Part shown: positions 25,331 to 33,983 of the stretch, one piece after another
Position numbering within the stretch: position 1 is the first letter of the stretch
Layout: each line of letters begins with the position of its first letter
Assembly (NCBI RefSeq): GCF_012275535.1
Contig: NZ_JAAVTK010000001.1
Location: 620,001-684,000, forward strand
From: Hymenobacter artigasi
GTDB taxonomy: Bacteria; Bacteroidota; Bacteroidia; Cytophagales; Hymenobacteraceae
DNA length: 64,000 bases
Direction: 5' to 3'
The notes under the pieces: generated by a model
Told to the model about the DNA's origin: nothing
What the model saw: the letters and a program-made list of their open reading frames with translations, nothing else
The model's database searches: none
Translations under genes and position numbers: made by a program

Positions 25331-26611
25331 ATGTTTGCTTCCCTATCTGTATTAACGCCCGAGGTGCCCGTTGAGAATGGCCCCGTCGGGCTTTCTTTTG
25401 GCCAATGCCTGGCCCGAACTCTGGCCTGGTGTGCCCTGCTGAGCGTGGCCGCCGTGGTGGTGGGCCGGGTTTGGCCGGCGGCGGGCGCGCTCACCCAGGC
25501 CACGTTCAGCCGGTGGGACGTCGAGCATTACCGCTACATCCGGGACTACGGCTATGATGTGCAGCGGACGGCTTTCTTCCCGCTGTTTCCCTTTTTGTGG
25601 CGGTGGCTGGCGGTGCCGCCCATTGCCATGGGCCTGATTAACCTGGGCATTTTTGCCCTCAGCTTTGCCTGGCTGGCGTGGCAGCTGGCATGGTCGGGGC
25701 GGCAGCAGGCCTTGTTGCTGGCAGTGCCGTCGCTCGTTTTTATGGCTCTGCCGTATAGCGAGGCCGTTTTTTTTCTTAGCGGGGCGCTGGTATTGGTGGG
25801 GCTGCGGCGCAACATGTTGGGCCTGTATTTCCTGGGGCTGCTGCTGAGCTGCGTGAGCCGCTCGGCGGCATTTGTGCTGCTGCCCGCCGTGCTGGCCACC
25901 GAGTGGCTGGCCCCCGAAAGCCGCGACCGGGGCCCGGGCCGCACGATGGCCGCAGCGGCGGCTACGCTGCTGGGGCTGGGCATCAGCGTGGGGGTGCACT
26001 ATTGGTACACCGGGCGCTGGTTTGTATTTTTCGCGGCGCAGCGCCTGTGGAACAACCAGTTGCGTTGGCCGTCGCTGCCCTTATCCAACTGGGGCGGGTC
26101 GTTTCCTACGCGCTACGAGGCGCCGGCCCTGCTCATTGGGCTGGCCTGTGCGGCTGGCCTGGTGGGGCTGATGTACCGGCACTGGCGGCGGCCCCTGCCG
26201 GCGGCCGACCGACCCGCCGTGTTTTCGCTGGCCTACGTGGCGGGCATCACGCTCATCACCCTGGCTACCAAGGGCGGCGAGCTGGTGAGCCTGAGCCGCT
26301 ACGTGTACGCAACGCCTTATTTCCTGCTGCTGCTGGCTGATTTCACCGGCCGGCCGCGCCTGTCTACCCGGCAGCTGCTGGCGCTATTTGGCCTGATGGA
26401 GCTGACCTGGCTGGGCCTGTTTGCGGCCTATGGCCACATCCGGACCTTGCTGGGCTTCACGCTGGTGAGTGGCGGCGTGCTGCTGTGGCTGGCCAATGCC
26501 CACTGCCACCCGCGCGTGCGGCGCTATGCGCTGCTGCCCACCGTAGCGGGCGGCGCGGCGCTGCTGTTGGTTTTATTATTTCGTTTCTTACGTCACGAAT
26601 GGGTGGCGTAG
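25331..26611 (+). CDS. PIG-V/Gpi18-like mannosyltransferase (GT-C)
   Basis: The 426-residue membrane protein carries the family's first-loop signature FSRWDVEHYRYIRDYGYD, followed by RTAFFPLFPFLWRWL and MALPYSEAVFFLSGALVLVG. About ten membrane segments are visible. Bacterial PIG-V relatives are thought to transfer mannose from polyprenyl-phosphate-mannose at the outer face of the membrane, and a DPM1-like gene lies about 1.1 kb away. It directly precedes the dioxygenase gene on the same strand with a 49-base gap. Confidence 0.8.
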   Translation: MFASLSVLTPEVPVENGPVGLSFGQCLARTLAWCALLSVAAVVVGRVWPAAGALTQATFSRWDVEHYRYIRDYGYDVQRTAFFPLFPFLWRWLAVPPIAMGLINLGIFALSFAWLAWQLAWSGRQQALLLAVPSLVFMALPYSEAVFFLSGALVLVGLRRNMLGLYFLGLLLSCVSRSAAFVLLPAVLATEWLAPESRDRGPGRTMAAAAATLLGLGISVGVHYWYTGRWFVFFAAQRLWNNQLRWPSLPLSNWGGSFPTRYEAPALLIGLACAAGLVGLMYRHWRRPLPAADRPAVFSLAYVAGITLITLATKGGELVSLSRYVYATPYFLLLLADFTGRPRLSTRQLLALFGLMELTWLGLFAAYGHIRTLLGFTLVSGGVLLWLANAHCHPRVRRYALLPTVAGGAALLLVLLFRFLRHEWVA

Positions 26612-26660
26612 CCCCACCTGCCCGTGCGTTGCTCCTCTCCCTCACTTTTTAGCCGCCCCC

Positions 26661-27200
26661 ATGCCCGTCGCCCGCCCCTTCAACATCCAGCAGTGGATTG
26701 ATGAACACCGCCATTTGCTGAAGCCCCCGGTGGGCAACCAACAGGTTTTCAAAGACAACCAGGATTTCATCGTGATGGTGGTGGGTGGTCCCAACGCCCG
26801 CAAAGACTACCACGTAGACGCCGGCGAGGAGCTGTTCTGGCAAATGGAAGGCACGATGACCGTCAAAATAATTGAGGACGGAAAGCCGGTCGATATCACC
26901 ATTGGCCCCGGCGAGATGTTTCTGCTGCCGCCCAACGTGCCCCACTCGCCGCGCCGCCCGGCCGGCACCGTGGGCCTGGTGCTGGAGCGCTACCGCACCG
27001 CCGGCGAGCTCGACGGCTTCCAGTGGTACTGCGAAAACTGCGGCAACAAGCTATATGAGGAATTTGCCGAAATCACCGACATCGTGACCCAGCTGCCGCC
27101 CATCATGAATGCCTTTTGGGCGAATGAGGACCTGCGCACCTGCAAGGTGTGCGGCACTTACATGGAGGCGCCCGCGCCGGTAGTGCCCGCCGCCGAATAA
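26661..27200 (+). CDS. 3-hydroxyanthranilate 3,4-dioxygenase
   Basis: This 179-residue cupin converts 3-hydroxyanthranilate to 2-amino-3-carboxymuconate semialdehyde. The iron ligands lie in DYHVDAGEELFWQMEG (His51 and the nearby Glu) and NVPHSPRRPAGTVGLV (His near 95). A C-terminal rubredoxin-like site has CENC and CKVC, as in the bacterial enzyme. The final EAPAPVVPAAE tail is extra. The next gene encodes the enzyme that uses its product. Confidence 0.95.
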   Translation: MPVARPFNIQQWIDEHRHLLKPPVGNQQVFKDNQDFIVMVVGGPNARKDYHVDAGEELFWQMEGTMTVKIIEDGKPVDITIGPGEMFLLPPNVPHSPRRPAGTVGLVLERYRTAGELDGFQWYCENCGNKLYEEFAEITDIVTQLPPIMNAFWANEDLRTCKVCGTYMEAPAPVVPAAE

Positions 27201-27205
27201 TTGCC

Positions 27206-27305
27206 GACCGTCATGCTGAGCGCAGTCGAAGCAGCTCTACTGTGTTAGTAATTAATTATTTACTGATGCGGTAGAGATGCTTCGGCTGCGCTCAGCATGA
27301 CGGTC
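27206..27305. repeat. GTCAT-family palindrome, 35-bp arms
   Basis: Arms 27206-27240 and 27271-27305 pair with few mismatches and carry GACCGTCATGCTGAGCGCAG at the outer end. The loop TGTGTTAGTAATT is shared with the copy at 61402. The right arm contains the first ATG of the ACMS decarboxylase frame. Confidence 0.88.
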
Positions 27306-28385
27306 TTTTTCCCCACCCCCCTCGCCCGCCCCGCCGTGTTGCCCCACCCTCTCAGCATCGACATCCATACCCACATTCTGCCCGAGCGCTGGCCCGACCT
27401 GCACGAGCGGTATGGCTACGGCGGCTTCATCCGGCTCGACCACCACAAGCCCTGCTGTGCCCGCATGATGCAGGACGACAAGTTCTTCCGCGAAGTGCAG
27501 GACAACTGCTGGGACCCGCAGGTGCGGATGCGCGAGTACGACCAGTTTGGCGTGCAGGTGCAGGTGCTGAGCACGGTGCCCGTGATGTTCAGCTACTGGG
27601 CCAAGCCGCTGGACTGCCTCGACCTCAGCCAGCTGCTGAACGACCATATTGCCGGGGTAGTGGCCCGCTACCCCACCCGCTTCGTGGGCCTGGGCACCAT
27701 CCCGATGCAGGCCCCCGACCTGGCCATCCGGGAGCTGGAGCGCTGCATGAAAATCGGGCTGGCCGGCGTGCAGATTGGCTCGCACGTGAACGACTGGAAC
27801 CTCGACGCGCCGGAATTATTCGAAATCTTCGCCGCCGCCGAGGAGCTGGGGGCCTGCGTATTTGTACACCCCTGGGACATGATGGCCCAGCAGAAAATGC
27901 CCAAATACTGGCTGCCCTGGCTGGTGGGCATGCCCGCCGAAAGTACGCTGGCGCTCTGCTCCCTCATCTTTGGCGGGGTGCTGGAGCGCCTGCCCAACCT
28001 GCGCGTGGCCGTGGCCCACGGCGGGGGTTCCTTCGCCAGCACCATCGGGCGCATCGAGCACGGCTGGCAGGTCCGGCCCGACCTGTGCGCCATCGACAAT
28101 CCGCACAACCCGCGCCGGTACCTCGGCAAGTTCTGGGTCGATTCGCTGGTGCACGACCCGCTCATGCTGGACTACCTGGTGAAAACCCTGGGAGCCGATA
28201 AAATCACGCTCGGCACCGACTACCCGTTTCCGCTGGGCGAGCTGGAGCCGGGCCAGCTCATCAAGTCCATGCCTTTTTCGGCCGACATTAAAGCCCGGAT
28301 GCTGGGCCAGAACGCGCTGGACTGGCTGGGGCTGACGGCCGGGCAGTTTGGGCACCCCTCTCATCCGTTGTCTGCCGCGCGGTAA
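27297..28385 (+). CDS. 2-amino-3-carboxymuconate-6-semialdehyde decarboxylase (ACMSD)
   Basis: The amidohydrolase-fold enzyme decarboxylates ACMS, steering it away from quinolinate. It has the metal-binding [45 protein letters not shown] and [12 protein letters not shown] motifs. The first ATG at 27297 lies in the arm of a palindrome and gives 362 residues, with 20 ahead of [10 protein letters not shown]; a GTG (27336) or TTG (27339) is a plausible true start. It acts directly after the hydroxyanthranilate dioxygenase. Confidence 0.94.
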   Translation: MTVFFPTPLARPAVLPHPLSIDIHTHILPERWPDLHERYGYGGFIRLDHHKPCCARMMQDDKFFREVQDNCWDPQVRMREYDQFGVQVQVLSTVPVMFSYWAKPLDCLDLSQLLNDHIAGVVARYPTRFVGLGTIPMQAPDLAIRELERCMKIGLAGVQIGSHVNDWNLDAPELFEIFAAAEELGACVFVHPWDMMAQQKMPKYWLPWLVGMPAESTLALCSLIFGGVLERLPNLRVAVAHGGGSFASTIGRIEHGWQVRPDLCAIDNPHNPRRYLGKFWVDSLVHDPLMLDYLVKTLGADKITLGTDYPFPLGELEPGQLIKSMPFSADIKARMLGQNALDWLGLTAGQFGHPSHPLSAAR

Positions 28386-28521
28386 ACGGCTGCCCCCGCC
28401 ACAAAGGGCGTTGTTGAGCGGGAATACTAACGCCGGGCTCATCTCTGCGTGGTGGCACGTTATTTTGTTACGGATTCCCCTTTCCTGCTGCCAGGCGCAA
28501 GCCTTCTATCCTTCCAACCAC

Positions 28522-30015
28522 TTGTCACAAGTCCTCCCTCCTGCCCCCGTCGCGCCCCAATCGGCGCGGAAGCGCGCTGCCGCCTGGTTTGCTCAGCACC
28601 CTTCCTGGGGGGCGGTTGTATTGCTCGGCATTCTCTTCGGTATTCACCTGTATACCAACCGGTACCACGAAAACCGGTACGATGCCCAGGGCTACTGGGA
28701 ATTGGCCAATAAATACTGGAGCACCGGCGGCTTCGAGTTGCTGTCCTTCGATAATATCCTGCGGGGCTATTTATTTCCCCTGATAATTTCGCCTTTCACC
28801 CTGCTCACGGCCTACTATGGCTGGGAGCCGATTAACATCACCCGGGGCTTTGGGCTCGTCACGGCGGTGCTGCTGTTTGGCGTGGTGGGGCCCGGCTTGT
28901 GGCGCGCGCTGCGCGGGCCATTGGCCCCGGCCGTGCCGCTGGGCCGCCGGATGGTATTTGGCCTGCTGGGCTTTTTGATGTGGCGCGACTATTTCAACTT
29001 TGCCCTCACCGATTTTCCGGCGTTACTGGCCCTGCTGGCGGGCATCTGGGCATTATTGCGGCACCGGCGGTTAGTTTGGGGCGGCTTATTAGCCGGTATC
29101 GCGGTGGCGGCGGCCCTCAATTTTCGGCCCGTGTATGCGGCCACCCTGCCATTGGTGCTGATATTATGCGTGTGGCCCCGCGAGCGGCCCGTTACGGGTG
29201 GCGGGTGGCTCGGGGCGCTGCATTGGGTGCGGGGAGCCACTTTTCTGTTCGGCGTCGGCCTGGTGCTGGCTCCCCAGCTGCTCATCAATCAGGCGCATTT
29301 CAATAGTAATAGCCCGCTGGTGCTCACGGCCCCGCCCGACAGCCCCAACCTGTACCTCTCGCAGGTGCACGGGGGGCTGTTCATCCAGAAATACGAAACC
29401 ACGGTGGGGGTAGACTATCCCACTCCCAGCGTGGTGTTTCGGGATGCCACCGGCGATGCCCTGGCCACCGAGGCCCAACTGCCGCCCGACATGTCGTTTG
29501 CGGACTACCTGGCCATGGCCGGCCACTACCCGGGGCCGCTGCTGGCGCTCTGGCTCCGGCACCTTTTCAACGGGCTCGACCTGCAATACCCCACCCCCTA
29601 CCCGCAGGCCATATTTGTCAACACCTTTGCCCTGGCCCTCACCAACTACCTGGTGCTCATTACCGGGCTATTGGTGCTGGTTCGGCTGGGCTGGCGGCGG
29701 CTGGCATGGTCCCGCGTCCCGGCCATTATCGTGTTGCTCATTTTGCTGGGGCCGTGCGCCGCTACCTTGCCGGTGGTGATGGAATGCCGGTTTCTGATGC
29801 CGCTGCACCTGCTGCTGTGCGCCATGGTGGCCTTTGGGGCCCATCCGCTGCGGCAATGGCGGGCGGCTTCGCTGGGCCGCCGGGCGGCAGGCTTTACTCT
29901 CTACGGGCTGTTGGTGGTGGGTAGTTTTGCGGTTTCGGCCAGCACCCAGCGCCAGCTGGAAGCCAAGCCCCGCCTGCTTTTCAAGTGGCAGGAGCCCGTG
30001 CCGGGGTCGTGGTAG
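28522..30015 (+). CDS. GT-C-like membrane protein, first of two paralogues
   Basis: The open frame extends upstream to 28348 inside the ACMSD gene, but the TTG at 28522 gives 497 residues that align end to end with the 492-residue paralogue at 30219. Shared landmarks are YDAQGYWELANKYWSTGGF, FDNILRGYLFPL, FRPVYAATLPLVL, FIQKYETTVGVDYP and FNGLDLQYPTPY. About ten membrane segments fit a GT-C-like or related carrier role. The start is uncertain. A decayed kynureninase piece follows, so this gene belongs to a duplicated unit. Confidence 0.7.
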   Translation: MSQVLPPAPVAPQSARKRAAAWFAQHPSWGAVVLLGILFGIHLYTNRYHENRYDAQGYWELANKYWSTGGFELLSFDNILRGYLFPLIISPFTLLTAYYGWEPINITRGFGLVTAVLLFGVVGPGLWRALRGPLAPAVPLGRRMVFGLLGFLMWRDYFNFALTDFPALLALLAGIWALLRHRRLVWGGLLAGIAVAAALNFRPVYAATLPLVLILCVWPRERPVTGGGWLGALHWVRGATFLFGVGLVLAPQLLINQAHFNSNSPLVLTAPPDSPNLYLSQVHGGLFIQKYETTVGVDYPTPSVVFRDATGDALATEAQLPPDMSFADYLAMAGHYPGPLLALWLRHLFNGLDLQYPTPYPQAIFVNTFALALTNYLVLITGLLVLVRLGWRRLAWSRVPAIIVLLILLGPCAATLPVVMECRFLMPLHLLLCAMVAFGAHPLRQWRAASLGRRAAGFTLYGLLVVGSFAVSASTQRQLEAKPRLLFKWQEPVPGSW

Positions 30016-30061
30016 GCCATATTTTGTTAGCATCAGCCCGGCCTTTACCCCGACCTTTACA

Positions 30062-30190
30062 CCCCTGGAGTAGTGGTGATGAACACCCTGACTGTGAATC
30101 CGCACCTGCTGCTAATATTGTTTTACTGCCCCACCAGTGCCCTACAATATTTTGATGGAAGGCGGCACGCTCCCATCGGACCAGTACGCT
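30062..30190 (+). pseudogene. Kynureninase relic (internal fragment)
   Basis: This stretch aligns with bases 32045-32174 of the intact kynureninase gene. GTGGTGATGAAC, GCACCTGCTGCT, TGATGGAAGGCGGC and CGGACCAGTACGC recur in the same order and spacing. Three missing bases break the frame, and no start or PLP lysine region remains. It lies directly after the first membrane paralogue, as the intact gene lies after the second, which marks it as the remnant of a tandem duplicate. Confidence 0.88.
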
Positions 30191-30218
30191 TGACTTAATG
30201 TGAATAACGCCTTTTAGA

Positions 30219-31697
30219 ATGCTACCCAATTCCGCTGCAACCACTTCCCCTTCCCGTGTCACTGCCTGGGTCGGCCGCCATCCGGGCGGGCTGGCCTGGC
30301 TGGTCCTGACCCTCCTGTTTTCCATTTATTTACTTAGCAGTGAGCCGCTACCTATTATCTACGATGCGAAAGAGTACTGGCAGCTAGCCGAGAAATACCG
30401 GGCCGGCGGAGATTTCCGCTTTCTGGCTTTCGACAGCGTGTTGCGGGGGTACCTGTTCCCGTTGCTGCTCTCGGGGTTGGTTTGGCTGCTTCAGCACGTC
30501 GCCCTGACCCCGCTCGATTTGACCAGGGCCATGGGGGCGGTTACGGCGGGCCTGCTCTTTGGCGTGGTGATGCCCGGCCTGTGGCGGGCGCTCCAGCCGA
30601 TGGGCAGCCCACCAGTGCCCCTGGGCCGGCGCCTGCTGCTTGGCGCCCTGGGCTTTGTGTTCTGGCGCGGTTATTTCAATTTTCCGCTCAGCGATTTTCC
30701 GGCCCTGCTGGCACTGGCCGGCGGCCTGTGGATGGCCGTGCGGAGCCGGTCGGTGGGGAGCGGGCTGCTGGTAGGTCTGTGCGTGGCGGCGGCGGCTAAT
30801 TTCCGGCCGGTATATGCGGCCACTCTGCCGCTAGTGCTTCTGCTCAGCCTGTGGCCCCAGCCCGGGGCCGCCCGGCCCCAATGGCTGGCCTGGCTCCGTG
30901 GGCTGGCCGTGGTAGCGGGCATGGCCCTGGTAATGGCTCCCCAGGCAGCCGTCAACCAAGAGCATTTTGGCGTTCGCAGCCCATTTGTGCTCACCGACCG
31001 GCCCGGGAAGCCCAGCTTATATCTTAACCAGCTGGAATGGGGGCTGCGCTACCAGAAATACGAAACCAGCATAGCCGCCGACTACCCGATTCCGCCCATG
31101 GTTTTTGGGAGTAGAGAAGGGTATCAGCTGTGGACAGATAGTGGCCTGAAAAGACTAACCACCTATGCGCAGTACGGGCAAATTGCCCAATCGGCCCCGT
31201 TCACGGTGGCTTCCATATGGTTGGTCCACTTGTTCAATGGCCTGGATTTACAGTATACCACCCCGTACGTTCAGCGGGTTTATGCTTCTACTTGGGGCCT
31301 GGCCTGGTTGAATTACACGGTTTTATTTGGGGGCTTCTGTGTGCTCGCCAGTCGGGTGCGCCGTCGGCCCTGGCGCAGCTATGTGCCCATTGCGCTGGTG
31401 TTGGCCGCCTTGCTCGGCCCGTGCCTGGCTACGCTGCCGGTGGCCATGGAATGCCGCTTTCTATTGCCGATACACCTCCTTCTTTACGCGGGCTTTGCGT
31501 TTGGAGCGCAGCCGCTGGCCTTCTGGCGGCGTAGCGACCTGCGTCAGCGCCTGGCCGGCGTGGCCCTGTATGCCACCGTGGTAGTGAGCTGCTTCATCGT
31601 ATCGACCAACATGCAGCTCAGCCTGGACAAAGCTCCGCGCTACGTTTTCAAATGGCAGCGGCCGGAAGTTGGGCCGCCAAAAGTCGTGACGTGGTAA
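30219..31697 (+). CDS. GT-C-like membrane protein, second of two paralogues
   Basis: This 492-residue protein has about ten membrane segments. It matches the 28522 protein throughout: YDAKEYWQLAEKYRAGGDF, FDSVLRGYLFPLLLSG, FRPVYAATLPLVLLLSLWP, YQKYETSIAADYPIPP, FNGLDLQYTTPY and a C-terminal FKWQ. An early acidic residue (YDAKEYW) fits the GT-C pattern, but no characterised family is recognised. It directly precedes kynureninase. A glycan role fits the region; a pathway transporter is an alternative. Confidence 0.72.
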   Translation: MLPNSAATTSPSRVTAWVGRHPGGLAWLVLTLLFSIYLLSSEPLPIIYDAKEYWQLAEKYRAGGDFRFLAFDSVLRGYLFPLLLSGLVWLLQHVALTPLDLTRAMGAVTAGLLFGVVMPGLWRALQPMGSPPVPLGRRLLLGALGFVFWRGYFNFPLSDFPALLALAGGLWMAVRSRSVGSGLLVGLCVAAAANFRPVYAATLPLVLLLSLWPQPGAARPQWLAWLRGLAVVAGMALVMAPQAAVNQEHFGVRSPFVLTDRPGKPSLYLNQLEWGLRYQKYETSIAADYPIPPMVFGSREGYQLWTDSGLKRLTTYAQYGQIAQSAPFTVASIWLVHLFNGLDLQYTTPYVQRVYASTWGLAWLNYTVLFGGFCVLASRVRRRPWRSYVPIALVLAALLGPCLATLPVAMECRFLLPIHLLLYAGFAFGAQPLAFWRRSDLRQRLAGVALYATVVVSCFIVSTNMQLSLDKAPRYVFKWQRPEVGPPKVVTW

Positions 31698-31761
31698 CCC
31701 CCTGCCAAACAACGCTATTTTTTGCCCGCCTCCCGTTTCGGCGGCTTGTTACTACTTCGCC

Positions 31762-33045
31762 ATGAATTCTCTAGTTCCCACCACCACCCACCCCGACGCT
31801 GCCGACCCGCTGGCCGCTTTCCGCCAGGAATTTCACCTGCCGCCCGGCCCCGATGGGCAGCCCTGCGCCTACTTCTGCGGCAACTCCTTGGGCCTGATGC
31901 CGAAAGCTGCCCGCGCCGCCGTGGAGCAGGAGTTTGAAAGCTGGGAGCGGCTGGGCGTGGAAGGCCATTTCCAGGCCCCCTCGTTCTGGATGCACTTTCA
32001 CGACACCCTCACCGAGGCCACGGCCCGGCTGGTGGGCGCTCTGCCCCTGGAGGTGGTGGTGATGAACAACCTGACCGTGAACCTGCACCTGCTGCTGGTG
32101 TCGTTTTACCGCCCCACGGGCTCGCGCTACAAGATTCTGATGGAAGGCGGCGCGTTCCCGTCCGACCAGTACGCCATCGAGAGCCAGGCCCGCCTGCACG
32201 GCCTCGACCCCGCCGAGGCCATTGTGGAGCTGGTGCCGCGCCCCGGCGAGCACACCCTGCGCACCGAGGACATTGAAGCCAAAATCGCGGAGCTGGGCGA
32301 CTCACTGGCCACCGTCCTCATCGGCGGGGTGAACTACTACACCGGGCAGGCCTTCGACATGGCCGCCATTGCCCGGGCGGGCCACGCCGTGGGGGCCTAC
32401 GTGGGCTTCGACCTGGCCCATGCCGCCGGCAATCTGGAGCTGCACCTGCACGACTGGGACGTGGATTTTGCCTGCTGGTGCACCTATAAGTACCTCAACT
32501 CCGGCCCCGGCGGCACCTCGGGCGTGTTTGTGCACGAGCGGTTTGCCAACCGGCCCGACCTTGTGCGGCTGGCCGGCTGGTGGGGGCACGATGCGTCCGT
32601 ACGCTTCCAGATGAAAAAAGGCTTCCGGCCCATGGCCGGCGCGGCCGGCTGGCAGCTCTCCAACGCCCAGATTTTCCCAATGGCCATTCACCGCGCCAGC
32701 CTCGAAATCGTGGACCGGGCCGGGGGCATGGCCGCGCTGCGCCGCAAAAGCGAGCAGCTCACCGCCCGCCTCGAAAGCCTCATCCACGGCCTGGGCCTGC
32801 CGGCCGATAAGCTCGAAATTATCACGCCCGCCGACCCCACCCAGCGCGGCTGCCAGCTCTCGGTGCTGGTGCACGAGCGCGGGCGCGAGCTGTTCGATTT
32901 CCTGGCCGCCCAGGGCATCATCGCCGACTGGCGCGAGCCCAATGTCATCCGCCTGGCACCCGTGCCGCTCTATAATTCGTTTGAGGACGTGGAACGGGTG
33001 GGCGCGGCGCTTACCCAATGGGTGAATGAGCGAATGGGTGAATGA
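31762..33045 (+). CDS. kynU: Kynureninase
   Basis: This 427-residue PLP enzyme hydrolyses kynurenine or 3-hydroxykynurenine to anthranilate or 3-hydroxyanthranilate plus alanine. It shows YFCGNSLGLMPKAARAAVEQE, GVNYYTGQAFDMAAI, GFDLAHAAGNLELHLHDWDV and the PLP lysine in CTYKYLNSGPGG, followed by RPMAGAAGWQLSN. Its product feeds the dioxygenase at 26661. The last eight or so residues (VNERMGE and stop) are encoded by the left arm of the palindrome at 33016, so the natural C-terminus may have been altered by that insertion. Confidence 0.96.
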   Translation: MNSLVPTTTHPDAADPLAAFRQEFHLPPGPDGQPCAYFCGNSLGLMPKAARAAVEQEFESWERLGVEGHFQAPSFWMHFHDTLTEATARLVGALPLEVVVMNNLTVNLHLLLVSFYRPTGSRYKILMEGGAFPSDQYAIESQARLHGLDPAEAIVELVPRPGEHTLRTEDIEAKIAELGDSLATVLIGGVNYYTGQAFDMAAIARAGHAVGAYVGFDLAHAAGNLELHLHDWDVDFACWCTYKYLNSGPGGTSGVFVHERFANRPDLVRLAGWWGHDASVRFQMKKGFRPMAGAAGWQLSNAQIFPMAIHRASLEIVDRAGGMAALRRKSEQLTARLESLIHGLGLPADKLEIITPADPTQRGCQLSVLVHERGRELFDFLAAQGIIADWREPNVIRLAPVPLYNSFEDVERVGAALTQWVNERMGE

Positions 33046-33113
33046 GCGACTATTTTTCTCGTACATCCCACAAACTCATTCACCCATTCACTCATTCACC
33101 CATTCACCCATTG
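33016..33113. repeat. Word-repeat inverted repeat overlapping the kynU stop
   Basis: The left arm (33016-33046) and right arm (33075-33113) pair; the right arm has one extra 8-base unit. Both are made of GAATGGGTGAATGAG-type words. The kynU stop (33043-33045) lies in the left arm and the next gene starts four bases after the right arm. Confidence 0.85.
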
Positions 33114-33116
33114 ATA

Positions 33117-33815
33117 ATGGAAGATTACGCCGCTAAGATGCTGCTCAAGACCGACGCGGCCCTGCGCGAATACGTGACCGGCCATGTCCAGTACCGCGAG
33201 GCCGCCGTGCTCGCCGCGCTCGATGAGCTGCGCCGCCGGGGCCAGCCCGCCCCCGAGGAAGCCGCCCTGCGTCCCAGCCTCGAGGCGGGGGCCGCCGCAC
33301 AGCGCCCCCTCGATGAAGCCGCCGCCGAAGCCGCGCAGGAGCGCACCCGGCCGGCCGAAACCCCCGACGCTGTTGAACCCGACGAAACTGCGCCCGCGCT
33401 GTATTCGCCGGTGACCATCGTGCTGTTTTCCGTTCCGTTCACCTTTATCGCAGGCGGCGTGCTGCTGGGCCTCAACCTGTGGCGGCTGGGCCGCAAGCGG
33501 GCCTTACTGGGGCTGGTGGCTTTCATTGTGGCCTATCTGCTGGCCGGGGTGCTGGCCCTGAGCTGGGCCCTGCCCCGCTACGGCCTGAGCCCGTGGTACG
33601 GGCCGCTGTTTAACCTGCCCGCTATTCTGGCTTATGTGCTGTGGTTCTGGCCGCGCTACGTGGGGCAGCCCGTATACCGCAGCCGCAGCTGGCTGCCGCC
33701 GCTGCTGGTCTGCTTTGCCCTGGCCTACGGGGCCCAGCGCTTCCAATCCTATATGCTGAAGCAGCAGCCGAAGGAAATGCAGCAGGAATTTGAGCGCATG
33801 ATGCCGAAGGAGTAA
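33117..33815 (+). CDS. Hypothetical membrane protein, four predicted spans
   Basis: From ATG 33117 the protein has 232 residues; an earlier ATG would read through the palindrome. Residues 1-95 are soluble, helical and charged (TDAALREYVTGHVQYREAAV). Four hydrophobic segments then begin with VTIVLFSVPFTFIAGGVLLG. The C-terminal LKQQPKEMQQEFERMMPKE is charged. I do not recognise the family. It follows kynU on the same strand. Confidence 0.7.
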   Translation: MEDYAAKMLLKTDAALREYVTGHVQYREAAVLAALDELRRRGQPAPEEAALRPSLEAGAAAQRPLDEAAAEAAQERTRPAETPDAVEPDETAPALYSPVTIVLFSVPFTFIAGGVLLGLNLWRLGRKRALLGLVAFIVAYLLAGVLALSWALPRYGLSPWYGPLFNLPAILAYVLWFWPRYVGQPVYRSRSWLPPLLVCFALAYGAQRFQSYMLKQQPKEMQQEFERMMPKE

Positions 33816-33858
33816 AGCCGTCGGCTTAGAGCCTATCCAATACAGGCGCTGAAAAACA

Positions 33859-33952
33859 CGTCATGCAGGGCGGAGCGAAGCATCTTTACTGCTCAATGCA
33901 ATCCAATTGTCAGGATTAGTATTGAGGTAAAGATGCTCCGCTCTGCATGACG
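33859..33952. repeat. GTCAT-family palindrome
   Basis: The left arm (33859-33889) begins CGTCATGCAGGGCGGAGCG and pairs with the right arm (33927-33952), which is five bases shorter. The loop GCAATCCAATT...AGGATTA is shared with the copy at 60611. It lies between convergent genes. Confidence 0.85.
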
Positions 33953-33983
33953 ACCGTTTTTACTACGGCTACTTTTGCACCAC

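Noticed and set aside
33970-33977. TACTTTTG box on the plus strand
   Set aside because: It lies at the 3' end of a minus-strand gene with no plus-strand gene following, so it is probably chance or a remnant.
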